Of a DNA stretch of 64,000 nucleotides, positions 44,636 to 53,223 are shown in pieces (the stretch's first letter is position 1; each line of letters starts with the position of its first letter). Under the pieces are notes generated by a model, which made no database searches, was not told where the DNA came from, and saw only the letters and a program-made list of their open reading frames with translations. Both the position numbers and the translations under genes were made by a program. This stretch comes from Arthrobacter sp. zg-Y919 (GTDB taxonomy: Bacteria > Actinomycetota > Actinomycetes > Actinomycetales > Micrococcaceae), in assembly GCF_030142045.1 (NCBI RefSeq), contig NZ_CP126242.1, positions 310,001 through 374,000 of the forward strand, read 5' to 3'.

Positions 44636-45502
44636 GTGTTCGAATCGCGGGCAGTGGTATTGGGTGGCGGCGGAGTTGCCGGAATTGCGTGGGAAATCGG
44701 TCTCCTGGGAGAACTGCTGGACCAGGGCATCGACCTGAACGAGGCGGATCTGGTGGTGGGGACCTCTGCGGGGTCGGTGGTCGGCGCGGCGCTGCGTTTC
44801 GGCCAGGTCGCCGCGGCGGTGGCCGCCCAGCAGGGTGCAGCGGACCGCACTGCGTCACCGGATTACCAGGAGCCCGACACGTTCGACGGCGAACGGTTTA
44901 TGAACCTGATCGGCGCCGCAGGTTCCGGCGGGGGCGGAGAGAAAGCTGCCCGGGCACGGCTGGGGCAGGTGGCGCTCAAAGCTGACACTGCGCTCAGCGA
45001 AGACGCCTGGGTGGGCAGCATCCGGTCGCTGGTGCCTTATCCGGTCTGGCCGGACCGGGCCTTCGGAGTCACTGCCGTGGATGCCGAAGACGGCAGCTTC
45101 CGGGTGTTCGACGCCGGCTCCGGGGTGGATCTGGCGCTCGCGGTGACGGCCAGCTGCACGGTGCCCACGGTGTGGCCGCCGGTGCATATCGACGGCCGGG
45201 CTTACATGGACGGCGGGATGCGGTCGGGGACCAACGCCGACGTAGCCGAGGGGAACGACAGGATTTTGGTTATTTCCTGCGGCATCGAGGCACCGCAGAG
45301 CCCGTTTGGGCCAACGCTGCCGCAGGCCATAAAAACACTGGAAAAGAACGGCCAGGTGTTCCTCATCGAAGCGGATGCGTACGCACTGCAGGCCTTCGGC
45401 ACCAACATGCTGCTGGATTCCACCCGCCGGCCCTCGCTGGAAGCCGGCCGGCGGCAGGCCAAGGGGATTGCCGAAGCCCTGCGGAGGTTCTGGGAGGGGT
45501 GA
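44636..45502 (+). CDS. Patatin-like phospholipase family protein
   Basis: A 288-residue lipid acyl hydrolase. Oxyanion loop LGGGGVAGIAWEIG, nucleophile Ser in VVGTSAGSVVG, and catalytic Asp in AYMDGGMRSGTNADVAEG complete the Ser-Asp dyad. No signal peptide, so it acts inside the cell or at the inner face of the membrane. GTG 44636 has CCAGGGGG upstream. Substrate (phospholipid or other ester) cannot be inferred. Confidence 0.9.
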   Translation: MFESRAVVLGGGGVAGIAWEIGLLGELLDQGIDLNEADLVVGTSAGSVVGAALRFGQVAAAVAAQQGAADRTASPDYQEPDTFDGERFMNLIGAAGSGGGGEKAARARLGQVALKADTALSEDAWVGSIRSLVPYPVWPDRAFGVTAVDAEDGSFRVFDAGSGVDLALAVTASCTVPTVWPPVHIDGRAYMDGGMRSGTNADVAEGNDRILVISCGIEAPQSPFGPTLPQAIKTLEKNGQVFLIEADAYALQAFGTNMLLDSTRRPSLEAGRRQAKGIAEALRRFWEG

Positions 45503-45506
45503 GCGG

Positions 45507-45830
45507 CTAGCGGTTGTCGCGGTCGACGTCGGCCTCGAGATCGGAACCCGGCTCAATCACCACGCCGTCCTCACGCTGCTCGACGCCGTCGGCCTGCGGT
45601 GCCGTGTCTCCGGAGGGGGAGGGAGAGGGGGCGGCAGCTGAGGCGGGGGCTGCAGCCGCAGCGGCGGCCTCGGCCTCTTCGCGTTCCTTGATGTATTTGA
45701 CGAGGTACTCGAGTTCGTCGCTGTACTGCTGCAGGCGGTCGGTGCGGGACTCGGTAGCCAAAGCCATCACGAGGTCGGTCTGCCGTGCACGCAGCTGGGC
45801 GATAGTGGGCTGTGATTCGTTGGTGTCCAT
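45507..45830 (-). CDS. Small hypothetical protein with coiled coil
   Basis: A 107-residue protein. Residues 8-55 form a probable helix/coiled coil (TIAQLRARQTDLVMALATES, YSDELEYLVKYIKEREEAEA); then an Ala/Pro/Ser low-complexity stretch and an acidic end. ATG 45830 begins MDTNESQP. It ends four bases from the patatin stop in convergent orientation. No function recognised. Confidence 0.66.
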   Translation of the reverse strand: MDTNESQPTIAQLRARQTDLVMALATESRTDRLQQYSDELEYLVKYIKEREEAEAAAAAAAPASAAAPSPSPSGDTAPQADGVEQREDGVVIEPGSDLEADVDRDNR

Positions 45831-45893
45831 GCTTCATCCTACAAAGGCCTGCCCGCCCTTAGTCGCACGGCCGGGACGGGAACCGTAGCGGCA

Positions 45894-46211
45894 CTAGTCC
45901 CCGCCAGCGTCTCCCGGGTGCCGCTTCGAGGTGTCATCTTCGCCGGGGGTCCGCCTCACGTCAGCGCCATACGGTGCCCGCCGGCGCGGAGGCAGTAAGT
46001 CGATGAGTTCGTTCGCGGCATGGGCCAGGATGTCCCGCTGCAGGAGAGGGAGGGAGAGGGAGCCATTGATATAGGCGTCCACCTCGTATTCACCGGCTGC
46101 ACCGCCGAAACGGAAGTATTGCAGCCAGACCTCGGGCACACTCAGCTGCGCGTCATCCAACGCCTTTTTGAGCAACTGCCGTTGCTGCGGCTCAACTGCC
46201 TCGAAACCCAT
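45894..46211 (-). CDS. Small hypothetical protein
   Basis: A 105-residue protein starting MGFEAVEPQQRQLLKKALDD, with an aromatic patch VWLQYFRFGGAAGEYEVDAY and a charged C-terminus containing Arg/Asp repeats. GAGGGATGG precedes ATG 46211; the extension to 46271 has no ribosome site. No domain recognised; it resembles small regulatory proteins found near GAF-ANTAR genes only by position. Confidence 0.65.
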   Translation of the reverse strand: MGFEAVEPQQRQLLKKALDDAQLSVPEVWLQYFRFGGAAGEYEVDAYINGSLSLPLLQRDILAHAANELIDLLPPRRRAPYGADVRRTPGEDDTSKRHPGDAGGD

Positions 46212-46335
46212 GATCCATCCCTCATCATGTACGCACGTGTATCCGCCCAAGTGTTTCCTGCTTAGCGTCATCCTATTACTAAGTTTGCTTATAAGTGACC
46301 TGCTGCGAATGTCGTGGAAAAGGTTTGCAGGCGGC

Positions 46336-47151
46336 CTACTGCCGGAAATGCGTCTGTGCTTCGGCCTCCGAGACCGAAGCCACGACCTGCTCGGCTATCT
46401 GCCGAAGTTTTATGTTCCGGCTGCCGGAAGCGGAAACCAGAATATTGAACGCCTCATCCTGGTTGCACCGGTTCTGCGCCATGACTATCCCGACAGCCAG
46501 GTCAATGACCGTTCGGGAATCCATCGCGGCACGAAGGTTCGCGGAGTGCTCGCCGCCGGACACCAGACGGGCAGCGAGGCGAAGAGGCTTGGTGATGCGC
46601 CGGGAATAGTCCCGAACCTGTTTTATTGTCGCTGCGTCGAAATAACCCGGTCGGGTGCTGTAAAGGCTGAGGGTGGCCGCGCCGTCCGACTCCAGATCCA
46701 TCGGAAACACGAGCACGGAATGCAGGCCGGCCTGGTTCAACATCTCTACGTACTGCGGCCACCGCTTTTCCCGCTGCAGGTCCGGAATGTGCACCGCGGC
46801 CTGCTCCAGGACCGCGGTGGGGCAGGGTCCCTCGATGAAGTCGTACTTGATGTCTCCCAAGGAATGGGCGGCGGCGATGCTGGAGGCCGCAAGTACAGGT
46901 TTACGCTCCCGAAGAAGGGTCATCGCGCACTGCACAGGGCTGTCCGGGAGGGAAAACGCCTCGGCCGTCAGGCAGGACAAATCGTGGAGGAACTCCTGGA
47001 CGGTGACGCTGGCGAGAGTCAGATCCTGCAGGCGCTCGACGAGGAAGAGGTCCACCTCGTCCGCAGTGCTCTTCCGGTCCACTGCGGAACGGCCCGTGGG
47101 GGTTTCCGGTCGAGCTTTGGCGTCTTGTGCACTTGCTCCGGTTCCGGTCAT
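46336..47151 (-). CDS. GAF and ANTAR domain RNA-binding regulator
   Basis: A 271-residue protein with a GAF sensor domain (about residues 30-190, including SLGDIKYDFIEGPCPTAVLEQ in part) and a C-terminal ANTAR RNA-binding domain (about 205-262: VIDLAVGIVMAQNRCNQDEAFNIL in part). ANTAR proteins bind paired hairpins in nascent RNA to prevent termination. ATG 47151 is taken; the longer frame overlaps a terminator and tRNA-Ser. Signal and targets are unknown. Confidence 0.9.
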   Translation of the reverse strand: MTGTGASAQDAKARPETPTGRSAVDRKSTADEVDLFLVERLQDLTLASVTVQEFLHDLSCLTAEAFSLPDSPVQCAMTLLRERKPVLAASSIAAAHSLGDIKYDFIEGPCPTAVLEQAAVHIPDLQREKRWPQYVEMLNQAGLHSVLVFPMDLESDGAATLSLYSTRPGYFDAATIKQVRDYSRRITKPLRLAARLVSGGEHSANLRAAMDSRTVIDLAVGIVMAQNRCNQDEAFNILVSASGSRNIKLRQIAEQVVASVSEAEAQTHFRQ

Positions 47152-47212
47152 CCCTACTTTGTACACCATCCGGCAGTGGTAAGTTGGCTTGCTATTTCTG
47201 CCCCGTTCCCCG

Positions 47213-47261
47213 CAAAGCAAAAGGCCCCGATTTCCTTGGATTCCAAGGGAAACGGGGCCTT
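47213..47261 (-). terminator. Terminator of tRNA-Ser
   Basis: aaggccccg and cggggcctt pair, with an inner stem tttccttgg / ccaagggaaa (one bulge) and TTTTGCTTTGC following on the minus strand. Typical intrinsic terminator, a few bases past the tRNA 3' end. Confidence 0.85.
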
Positions 47262-47266
47262 CTAGT

Positions 47267-47356
47267 TGGCGGTGACGGTGGGATTTGAACCCACGTTGGC
47301 TTTTACACCAAACAACATTTCGAGTGTTGCACCTTCGGCCGCTCGGACACGTCACC
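47267..47356 (-). tRNA. tRNA-Ser(CGA)
   Basis: Acceptor GGTGACG pairs with CGTCACC, discriminator G and encoded CCA. The anticodon stem is caaca/tgttg around loop ctCGAaa (anticodon at 47320-47322, reading UCG codons). A long variable arm, GTGTCCGAGC D-loop and GGGTTCAAATCCC T-arm identify a serine tRNA. Confidence 0.97.
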
Positions 47357-47432
47357 AACGCGTCAACCTTACCGGGTTGAAGGCCGAACCCCCAAAAGCA
47401 GTCCCGCCGGCACCCCGGGGTGCACACCGGAA

Positions 47433-47918
47433 CTAAAGGTCGACGACGTCGTTCTTGCCGATGTCGGGGGTGCCGCCGGTCACCGCGGCCTTGCCGATCT
47501 TGAACAGGCTGGCGACCTTGGGTTCATCCGACGCCCAGTACTCGGCAGTGTGGGAGTCCACCTTCAGCAGCGCCACGGAGGGGTCTTCGCGGCCCTTCTC
47601 GAACCAGCCCTCCACGGAGGTCTTCCACAGGGAGGAGATCTTGCCCTGATCCTTTGTCAGCGTGGCGGTGCCGCTGATGGACAGGAAGCCCTCGGAGTCG
47701 TTGATGGCCACATTCACGTGCGGATTCGCACGGACCTCGTCGGCCTTGGGGGAGGGGTCCGGAGTGAAGAACCACAGGTTGCCGTCCGCATCGGCCTCCT
47801 GCAGCTGCAGGGGCCGGCTGACCAGGTTGCCCTGCAGGTCCACAGTGGTCAGCGTGGCGATCTTGGCCTTTTCGAGAATCTTGACGACGGTGTCGCGTCC
47901 ATCCTGCTCTGATGCCAT
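47433..47918 (-). CDS. Pyridoxamine 5'-phosphate oxidase-like stress protein
   Basis: A 161-residue split-barrel flavin-binding protein of the general-stress-protein-26 type (IATLTTVDLQGNLVSRPLQLQ, LWFFTPDPSPKADEVRANPHVNVAI in part, SISGTATLT). It probably binds FMN or F420 rather than acting in B6 synthesis. ATG 47918 follows AAGGAGTCC. It lies downstream of tadA on the same strand, 69 bases apart. Confidence 0.88.
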   Translation of the reverse strand: MASEQDGRDTVVKILEKAKIATLTTVDLQGNLVSRPLQLQEADADGNLWFFTPDPSPKADEVRANPHVNVAINDSEGFLSISGTATLTKDQGKISSLWKTSVEGWFEKGREDPSVALLKVDSHTAEYWASDEPKVASLFKIGKAAVTGGTPDIGKNDVVDL

Positions 47919-47987
47919 TACGGACTCCTTCAGTCGTAGCGTTCCGGAGTTAGTAAGCCTACGTACAGATGATCGCGGGCGGAACGG

Positions 47988-48467
47988 TTAGGAGTTGCGC
48001 TTTGAGCCGAAGAAGTCCCGCAGCAGGCGGGCCGATTCCTCCTCGCGGACCCCGGGAAAAACCTCCACCCAGTGATTCAGGCGACGCTCGCGCAGGATGT
48101 CGAACACAGAGCCGGACGCGCCGGCCTTCTCGTCCCAGGCTCCGAAGACCACCCGGGGCACCCGCGCAAGGACTATCGCACCTGCGCACATTGCACAGGG
48201 TTCCAGTGTCACCACGAGGGTGCAGCCTTCCAGCCGCCATTCCCCGACTGCAGCCGCGGCCGCCCGGATGGCCAGGACCTCGGCATGGCCCGTGGGATCC
48301 CCCGTGGCCTCACGCTCGTTGCGCCCGGTTCCCAGCACCTCGCCGTCGGGCCCCAGGACGACGGCGCCAATCGGCACGTCGCCGGTCTGCAGTGCCTTAC
48401 GTGCCTCGGACAGGGCAAGGTCCATCCAGGCCTCATGTGTTCGGGAAAGGGACTCCATGCCTGCCAT
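47988..48467 (-). CDS. tadA: tRNA-adenosine deaminase (nucleoside deaminase)
   Basis: A 159-residue zinc deaminase that makes inosine at the wobble position of tRNA-Arg(ACG); notably that tRNA is encoded 4.4 kb away in this window. Zinc/catalytic motif HAEVLAI and PCAMCAGA, with FDILRERRLNHWVEV at the end. ATG 48467 has GGGGGACG upstream; ATG 48458 is also possible. It is divergent from upp. Confidence 0.9.
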   Translation of the reverse strand: MAGMESLSRTHEAWMDLALSEARKALQTGDVPIGAVVLGPDGEVLGTGRNEREATGDPTGHAEVLAIRAAAAAVGEWRLEGCTLVVTLEPCAMCAGAIVLARVPRVVFGAWDEKAGASGSVFDILRERRLNHWVEVFPGVREEESARLLRDFFGSKRNS

Positions 48468-48491
48468 CGTCCCCCATCCGCGCACACGCGG

Positions 48492-48521
48492 GCGAACGCA
48501 GGCGAACGCAGCCGAACGCAG
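48492..48521. repeat. Three 10-bp tandem repeats between tadA and upp
   Basis: gcgaacgcag occurs three times in a row (third copy starts ccgaacgcag). It sits in the 87-base divergent promoter space, one helical turn per unit, so it could phase a protein or simply be a slippage-prone tract. Confidence 0.7.
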
Positions 48522-48554
48522 AGAGAGGGCAGGGGGCAATGGTAGTTTTGAAGC

Positions 48555-49187
48555 ATGCGCGTACTTGTAGTGGATCACCCCCTCGTTGCCCACAAACTCA
48601 CCGTTCTCCGCGACAAGGACACCCCGTCACCGATCTTCCGGCAGTTGACGGAAGAACTGGTTACCCTGCTGGCCTACGAAGCCACCCGGACCGTCCACGT
48701 GGAGCCGGTTCCGATCGAGACTCCCGTCACCTCCGCCGTCGGCACGGGTCTGGTCAAGCCGACCCCGCTGGTCGTCCCCATCCTGCGTGCCGGTCTCGGC
48801 ATGCTCGAAGGCATGACCCGCCTGGTCCCCACCGCCGAGGTCGGATTCCTGGGCATGGCCCGGAATGAAGAAACACTCGAAGCAATCACCTACGCCGAGC
48901 GTCTTCCGGATGACCTCACCGGCCGTCAGGTCTTCGTCCTGGATCCGATGCTGGCCACCGGCGGCACCCTGCGCGAAGCCATCAAGTTCATGTTCCAGCG
49001 AGGCGCGGCGGAGGTCATCTGCATCTGCCTGCTCGCCGCTCCGGAAGGACTCTCGGTGCTGAAGGAAGAGCTGCAGGACGCCAACGTCACCATCGTGCTG
49101 GCCTCCATTGACGAGCGCCTCGACGAGAACGCCTACATTGTTCCGGGCCTGGGTGACGCCGGCGACCGGCTCTACGGCATCGTCTAA
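48555..49187 (+). CDS. upp: Uracil phosphoribosyltransferase
   Basis: A 210-residue salvage enzyme making UMP from uracil and PRPP. PRPP loop [31 protein letters not shown] and the C-terminal uracil-binding stretch [20 protein letters not shown] (20 residues) are all intact. Length is standard. It is followed by a strong terminator. Confidence 0.97.
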   Translation: MRVLVVDHPLVAHKLTVLRDKDTPSPIFRQLTEELVTLLAYEATRTVHVEPVPIETPVTSAVGTGLVKPTPLVVPILRAGLGMLEGMTRLVPTAEVGFLGMARNEETLEAITYAERLPDDLTGRQVFVLDPMLATGGTLREAIKFMFQRGAAEVICICLLAAPEGLSVLKEELQDANVTIVLASIDERLDENAYIVPGLGDAGDRLYGIV

Positions 49188-49284
49188 ACGCATCGAACGA
49201 CGGCGGCTCCGCCGTCACCATTCCGCCCCCGCACGGACCCCGCGGTCTGTCCAGCATGTGGACAGACCGCCGCTACGGTAAACG

Positions 49285-49326
49285 CACCCGCTCTGTAGGC
49301 ACCCTTACAGAGCGGGTGTTCTTTTT
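49285..49326 (+). terminator. Intrinsic terminator after upp
   Basis: A 13-bp perfect stem cacccgctctgta / tacagagcgggtg, 8-base loop, then TTCTTTTT. Confidence 0.95.
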
Positions 49327-49415
49327 CCTGGACTGTATCCATGTGGACCGCCTGGACTCCGAATCTACGCGAAATTTATTTAGGGCTTATACATATTCAC
49401 GCATAGCTATTCATC

Positions 49416-49508
49416 GTCGTTTTATGTGAACTGCGTCACAAAACGACACTTTTCGTCCACAATGTGAGACGACGGGCCCATTGTTACTTGCGCTTATCCC
49501 TTTGTTAC
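49416..49508 (+). promoter_or_regulatory. Long regulatory region upstream of the winged-helix gene
   Basis: Within the 410 bases between the upp terminator and the next gene, an interrupted inverted repeat (gtcgtttt... and aaaacgac, 49416-49447) and two direct TTGTTAC copies at 49481 and 49502 stand out. The latter are 21 bases apart, two helical turns. The region is AT-rich for this genome. No ORF with a ribosome site was found in it. Confidence 0.4.
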
Positions 49509-49736
49509 ATGCAATAATCCGAAGTGTGAACACCAACACGACAGCATCAGTCGCAGTCTTTCCGGGTGGCCTCCGCGCCGCGCAGGAGACTGGCTGCTGT
49601 CGAACGCATGCCTCTGGAACCACCCCCATCCAGAGGTAAGACTCAGGCCCAAGCATGGGCATAATAGGCGCCGTCTCGACCGGGCACACCCCCAGCAATC
49701 GAGCCGTGATGACGTCAAGTCACGATGAGGTCCCAC

Positions 49737-50594
49737 ATGTCAGTAGCATCCGGTTACGTCCACATCTCACTGCGCAACGCGCAGAACCGCGCCGGATCAG
49801 GTTCCCAGCGCCAGCCCGCAGCCGGCCGCTCCTACGGTGTCCAGCCGTTCGGGAACCAGTCCTATGCACTTCAGGCCGCCAACGGAAGCGGAGAGCGTCC
49901 GCTCCGCGCCGTTACCGGCCAGGAGGCCAACCCCATGACCGCCCCCATGTCGGTGGTCACACCCAATGGCATCCCCGGACCGCAGGCGGTCAGCAGTGAC
50001 ACCGCTGCCCGAGGGTTCGTTATTTATGTGGGCCTCGATGAGGACACCGCAGCGGCCAACGGCACGTCCCTGAGCAAGCTGGCACAGGAGATCCGGGCAC
50101 ATGTCCAGACCCTCGTACCGTGCGCCCAGAGCCACGCAGCGGTGGCCCTTGCCCCCGCCGGCGCCAGCGGCTCGGACATTGACGTGGTCCGGCAGGCGCT
50201 GGGGGACCCCACCGTCGCCCGGCGGCAGCCCGCGCCCCAGCCGGTGCCGGCACCCGCCGCTGCCATCCGCCCCTCCGGCGTCCTGATCGACCTGTCCCGC
50301 CGCGAGGTGCACCTTGACGGGGACACGCTGAACCTGACGTTCAAGGAATTTGAGCTCCTGAACTACCTGGTCGAGAACGCCAGCAGGACCGTCGGGCGTG
50401 AAGAGCTGCTGGCGGGACTGTGGCGCAACGCCGAAGAGGTGCCCAACGAGCGCACCATCGATGTCCACATCCGGCGCCTGCGCTCCAAGCTGGGCCGGCT
50501 TGCCAACACCGTCCGCACGGTCCGCGGCCAGGGGTACCGCTTCTATGAGCACCCCGAGGTAGTTGTCTGGGCCGCGCCGGAATACAGCATCTAG
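49737..50594 (+). CDS. Winged-helix (OmpR-type) transcriptional regulator without receiver
   Basis: A 285-residue protein. The C-terminal ~95 residues form an OmpR/PhoB-type winged helix (LNLTFKEFELLNYLVENASR, ERTIDVHIRRLRSKLGR, TVRGQGYRFYEH). The N-terminal ~185 residues are not a normal receiver: there is no phospho-acceptor Asp/Lys pattern but low-complexity Gln/Pro/Ala parts and a short domain (ARGFVIYVGLDEDTAAANG). It may respond to something other than a kinase. GATGAGGTCC precedes ATG 49737. Confidence 0.85.
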   Translation: MSVASGYVHISLRNAQNRAGSGSQRQPAAGRSYGVQPFGNQSYALQAANGSGERPLRAVTGQEANPMTAPMSVVTPNGIPGPQAVSSDTAARGFVIYVGLDEDTAAANGTSLSKLAQEIRAHVQTLVPCAQSHAAVALAPAGASGSDIDVVRQALGDPTVARRQPAPQPVPAPAAAIRPSGVLIDLSRREVHLDGDTLNLTFKEFELLNYLVENASRTVGREELLAGLWRNAEEVPNERTIDVHIRRLRSKLGRLANTVRTVRGQGYRFYEHPEVVVWAAPEYSI

Positions 50595-50736
50595 CCGGAA
50601 CGCAACATCCGGCAGTAGGCGGAGCAGCAAAGTTCGACCCAGGTGCCGGTCCGGAGGACCTCCTCCGGACCGGCACCGACTGCTCCTGCCACTCCTGCGG
50701 CGGAGCGGGGGCTGCGTCCGCGGCTAAACTGAGCCA

Positions 50737-51261
50737 ATGACCGGCCACCACCTCAAAACACTCCAGCTCCTGCGCCATGCCAAGGCGGACTGGCCGCGCG
50801 ACGTGGCAGACCACGAGCGGCCGCTCTCCGGCCGCGGGCACCGGGATGCACCGCTGGCCGGGGAATGGATGCGCGAGCACGGGACGATTCCCGACTTCAT
50901 CCTGTGCTCCTCGGCCCTTCGCGCCCGGCAGACCTGCACCTGGGTCTGCAAGGAACTGGGGGACAAAGCGCCCACCGCCAAGCTCGAAGACCGGCTGTAC
51001 GCCGCCTCGCCGGAACAGATCCTCAGCCTCATCAACCACGTGCCGGACACTGTCACCAGCCTGCTCGTTATTGCCCATCTTCCGGGGGTCCAGGACCTGG
51101 CCATGCGCCTGGCCTCGGCCGACTCGGATGAAGGCGCCGTGATGGAGATGGCCACCCGGTATCCGACGTCGGGCCTCACCGTCATGGAGCACGCACTGCC
51201 GTGGGCCGAACTGGACGGCCGCGACGCGAGGATCACCGACTTCGTGGTGCGCCGGGCCTAG
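50737..51261 (+). CDS. SixA-like histidine phosphatase
   Basis: A 174-residue member of the histidine phosphatase superfamily: catalytic RHAKADW near the N-terminus, RPLSGRGHRDA, SSALRARQT and the second His in LLVIAHLPGVQDLA. SixA removes phosphate from histidine phosphotransfer domains in E. coli; here the substrate is open. Its stop abuts the convergent oxidoreductase stop with no space. Confidence 0.9.
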   Translation: MTGHHLKTLQLLRHAKADWPRDVADHERPLSGRGHRDAPLAGEWMREHGTIPDFILCSSALRARQTCTWVCKELGDKAPTAKLEDRLYAASPEQILSLINHVPDTVTSLLVIAHLPGVQDLAMRLASADSDEGAVMEMATRYPTSGLTVMEHALPWAELDGRDARITDFVVRRA

Positions 51262-52686
51262 CTACAGCCCGTATTTCTCCAGCAGTCGCAGCCATACTTC
51301 GCTGATCGTGGGGTAGGCGGGCACCGCATGCCAGAGCCGGTCCAGCGGGATCTCCCCGGTAACCGCAATGGTTGCCGCATGCAGCAGTTCGGAGACCCCG
51401 GGACCGGCAAAGGTCATCCCCACCAATGTGCGGCGGTCCTCGTCCACCACCATCTGCGCCCAGCCGCGGTAGTTGTCCGCATACAGCGAGGACCCGGCGA
51501 CGGCGATCTCCAGGGACGTCTCGGATGCGTTGATGCCATCCGCCCGGGCCTGCTCGAGGGTCCTTCCGACCATGGCCAGTTCCGGATCGGTAAACACCAC
51601 CTGCGGCACCGCGGAATGGTCTGCCGTGGCCGTGTAGCGGCTCCAGGCGGCCGGATCCGCACTGCCGGGTTCCTGCCGTGCCCGTGCGGCAATCGCGTCC
51701 CCCGTGGCCCGGGCCTCGTACTTGCCCTGATGGGTGAGCAGGACCTTCCCGGCGGCGTCCCCGACGGCATAGAGCCAGCCGCCCGCGCCGGCCACGCGCC
51801 CCGTATCGTCGATGTCCAGTCGATGCGGATCCAGTCCCAGGCCCTCCAGCCCCAGTCCGTCCAGGGCGGGCCGGCGTCCGGTGGAGACCAGCAGCCGGTC
51901 CCCGGCCACCGTGCCGCCGCCGTCGAGGCCCACCTCCACACCGCCGTCGTCGGACTTCCGCACCGACGAGGGGGAGGCGGACGTGCGCACGTCCACGCCG
52001 CTCTCCTTCAATCCTTCCTCCACCAGGGCGCGGGCGGGTTCCGGGAAGGACTTCAGGATGGAACCGCGGGCGAGCAGGGTGACTTTCGCGCCAAGCCGGG
52101 CATAGGCCTGGGACAGTTCGACGCCGGAGACTCCGCCGCCGATCACCACCAGCCGGCCGGGAATTTCGGTGGCGGACGTGGCGTCGCGGGTGCCCCAGTA
52201 ATCCACGGTGTCCAGGCCGTCGATCGGGGGAGTGGATGGCGTGGAGCCGGTGGCGAGGACGACGGTGTGCCGCGCGGAAATGTGCACGCTCCGGCCGTCA
52301 GTGGTGGCCACTTCCACCTCGCGTTCACCGGTGAGCCGGGCCCGTCCGCGGACCAGTTCAATGCCGGCCCCTGCGACCCACTCGGCCTGGCCGGCGTCGT
52401 CCCAGTTTGAGGTAAACGACGTCCGCCGTTCCAGGACGGCGGAAGTGTCCAACCTGCCGGTGACGGCTTCGCGTGAACCCGCCAGCGACTGTGCCTCCTT
52501 CAGGACGGTGCCGGGCCGCAGCAGGGCCTTGGACGGCATGCAGGCCCAGTAGGAGCATTCACCGCCCACCAGGGCCGCTTCCACGAGGACGGCGGAGAGC
52601 CCGCCCCGGACCACACGGTCCGCGGCGTTCTCGCCCACGGCGCCCGCACCAATGACAACGACGTCGGTCTGCAGGGTCTCAGTCAT
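51262..52686 (-). CDS. FAD-dependent pyridine nucleotide-disulfide oxidoreductase
   Basis: A 474-residue class I disulfide reductase-like flavoprotein: FAD motif VVIGAGAVGENAADRV, redox disulfide CSYWACMPSKALL (CxxxxC), NAD(P) motif VVIGGGVSGVELSQAYARLG, second FAD motif WLYAVGDAAGKVLLTHQGKYE in part, and a dimerisation domain. Residues near the C-terminus (TIAVTGEIPLDRLWHAVPAYPT) keep the His but lack the HAHPTxSE form of lipoamide dehydrogenase. Substrate (disulfide, metal or quinone) is open. Confidence 0.9.
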   Translation of the reverse strand: MTETLQTDVVVIGAGAVGENAADRVVRGGLSAVLVEAALVGGECSYWACMPSKALLRPGTVLKEAQSLAGSREAVTGRLDTSAVLERRTSFTSNWDDAGQAEWVAGAGIELVRGRARLTGEREVEVATTDGRSVHISARHTVVLATGSTPSTPPIDGLDTVDYWGTRDATSATEIPGRLVVIGGGVSGVELSQAYARLGAKVTLLARGSILKSFPEPARALVEEGLKESGVDVRTSASPSSVRKSDDGGVEVGLDGGGTVAGDRLLVSTGRRPALDGLGLEGLGLDPHRLDIDDTGRVAGAGGWLYAVGDAAGKVLLTHQGKYEARATGDAIAARARQEPGSADPAAWSRYTATADHSAVPQVVFTDPELAMVGRTLEQARADGINASETSLEIAVAGSSLYADNYRGWAQMVVDEDRRTLVGMTFAGPGVSELLHAATIAVTGEIPLDRLWHAVPAYPTISEVWLRLLEKYGL

Positions 52687-52786
52687 GGACCCGAGCCTTG
52701 CACTTACCCCGGGGCGGGGCAACCGCAGCGCCCGTGGAGATCGCTTCCGCCGGCAGCGGCCGGCAGCGGAAAACCGGGTTAAACGA

Positions 52787-52830
52787 AAAACCCGGCCGGA
52801 TCAGGATTTCTCCTGACCCAACCGGGTTTT
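52787..52830 (-). terminator. Terminator of tRNA-Arg
   Basis: aaaacccgg pairs with ccgggtttt, with an inner tcagga / tcctga stem. The minus strand continues with TTTTTCGTTT, a good T-tract. It lies directly past the tRNA 3' end. Confidence 0.85.
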
Positions 52831-52833
52831 CAG

Positions 52834-52909
52834 TGGTGCGCGCGAAGGGATTCGAACCCCCAACCTTCTGATCCGTAGTCAGATGCTCTATCCGTTGAGC
52901 TACGCACGC
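52834..52909 (-). tRNA. tRNA-Arg(ACG)
   Basis: 76 bases including encoded CCA. Acceptor GCGTGCG pairs with CGCGCGC, D-arm TAGCTCAACGGATAGAGCA, anticodon ACG at 52874-52876 in loop ctACGga, T-arm GGGGGTTCGAATCCC. Wobble A34 is the substrate of TadA. Confidence 0.97.
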
Positions 52910-53049
52910 ATAACAACTACTCTATCAAAACCGATTCTCACCGGTGTTTTTCAAGATGTTCTTCAAGTTGTTTCGTGGCTGTTTGGCCGTAGATAACTAT
53001 AGCGGGCTTTTGGGGGCAGCGCCAATCGGGGTTGTGTCGCAAGGTAAAC

Positions 53050-53076
53050 TAGACCGGTCTACGTGACCTTAGTCAC
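53050..53076. promoter_or_regulatory. Two adjacent palindromes upstream of pckG
   Basis: tagaccggtcta (53050-53061) is a perfect 12-base palindrome and gtgaccttagtcac (53063-53076) an interrupted 5-bp dyad. Both lie about 150-175 bases before the pckG start, in 314 bases without a gene. Two factor-binding sites controlling gluconeogenesis are plausible; which factors is unknown. Confidence 0.45.
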
Positions 53077-53223
53077 ATTGGTCCAACGGGCGGGCCCGGT
53101 TTCCCGTGGATTTGTGGGCGCGATCACGATTCCGACCCTAAAGGTGTGATCTTTCGAGCGAAAGCGATCCGGAGGCCGCAACTAGCATCAAAACACACCA
53201 CTGACCCAACGAAGGGAAGAGTC

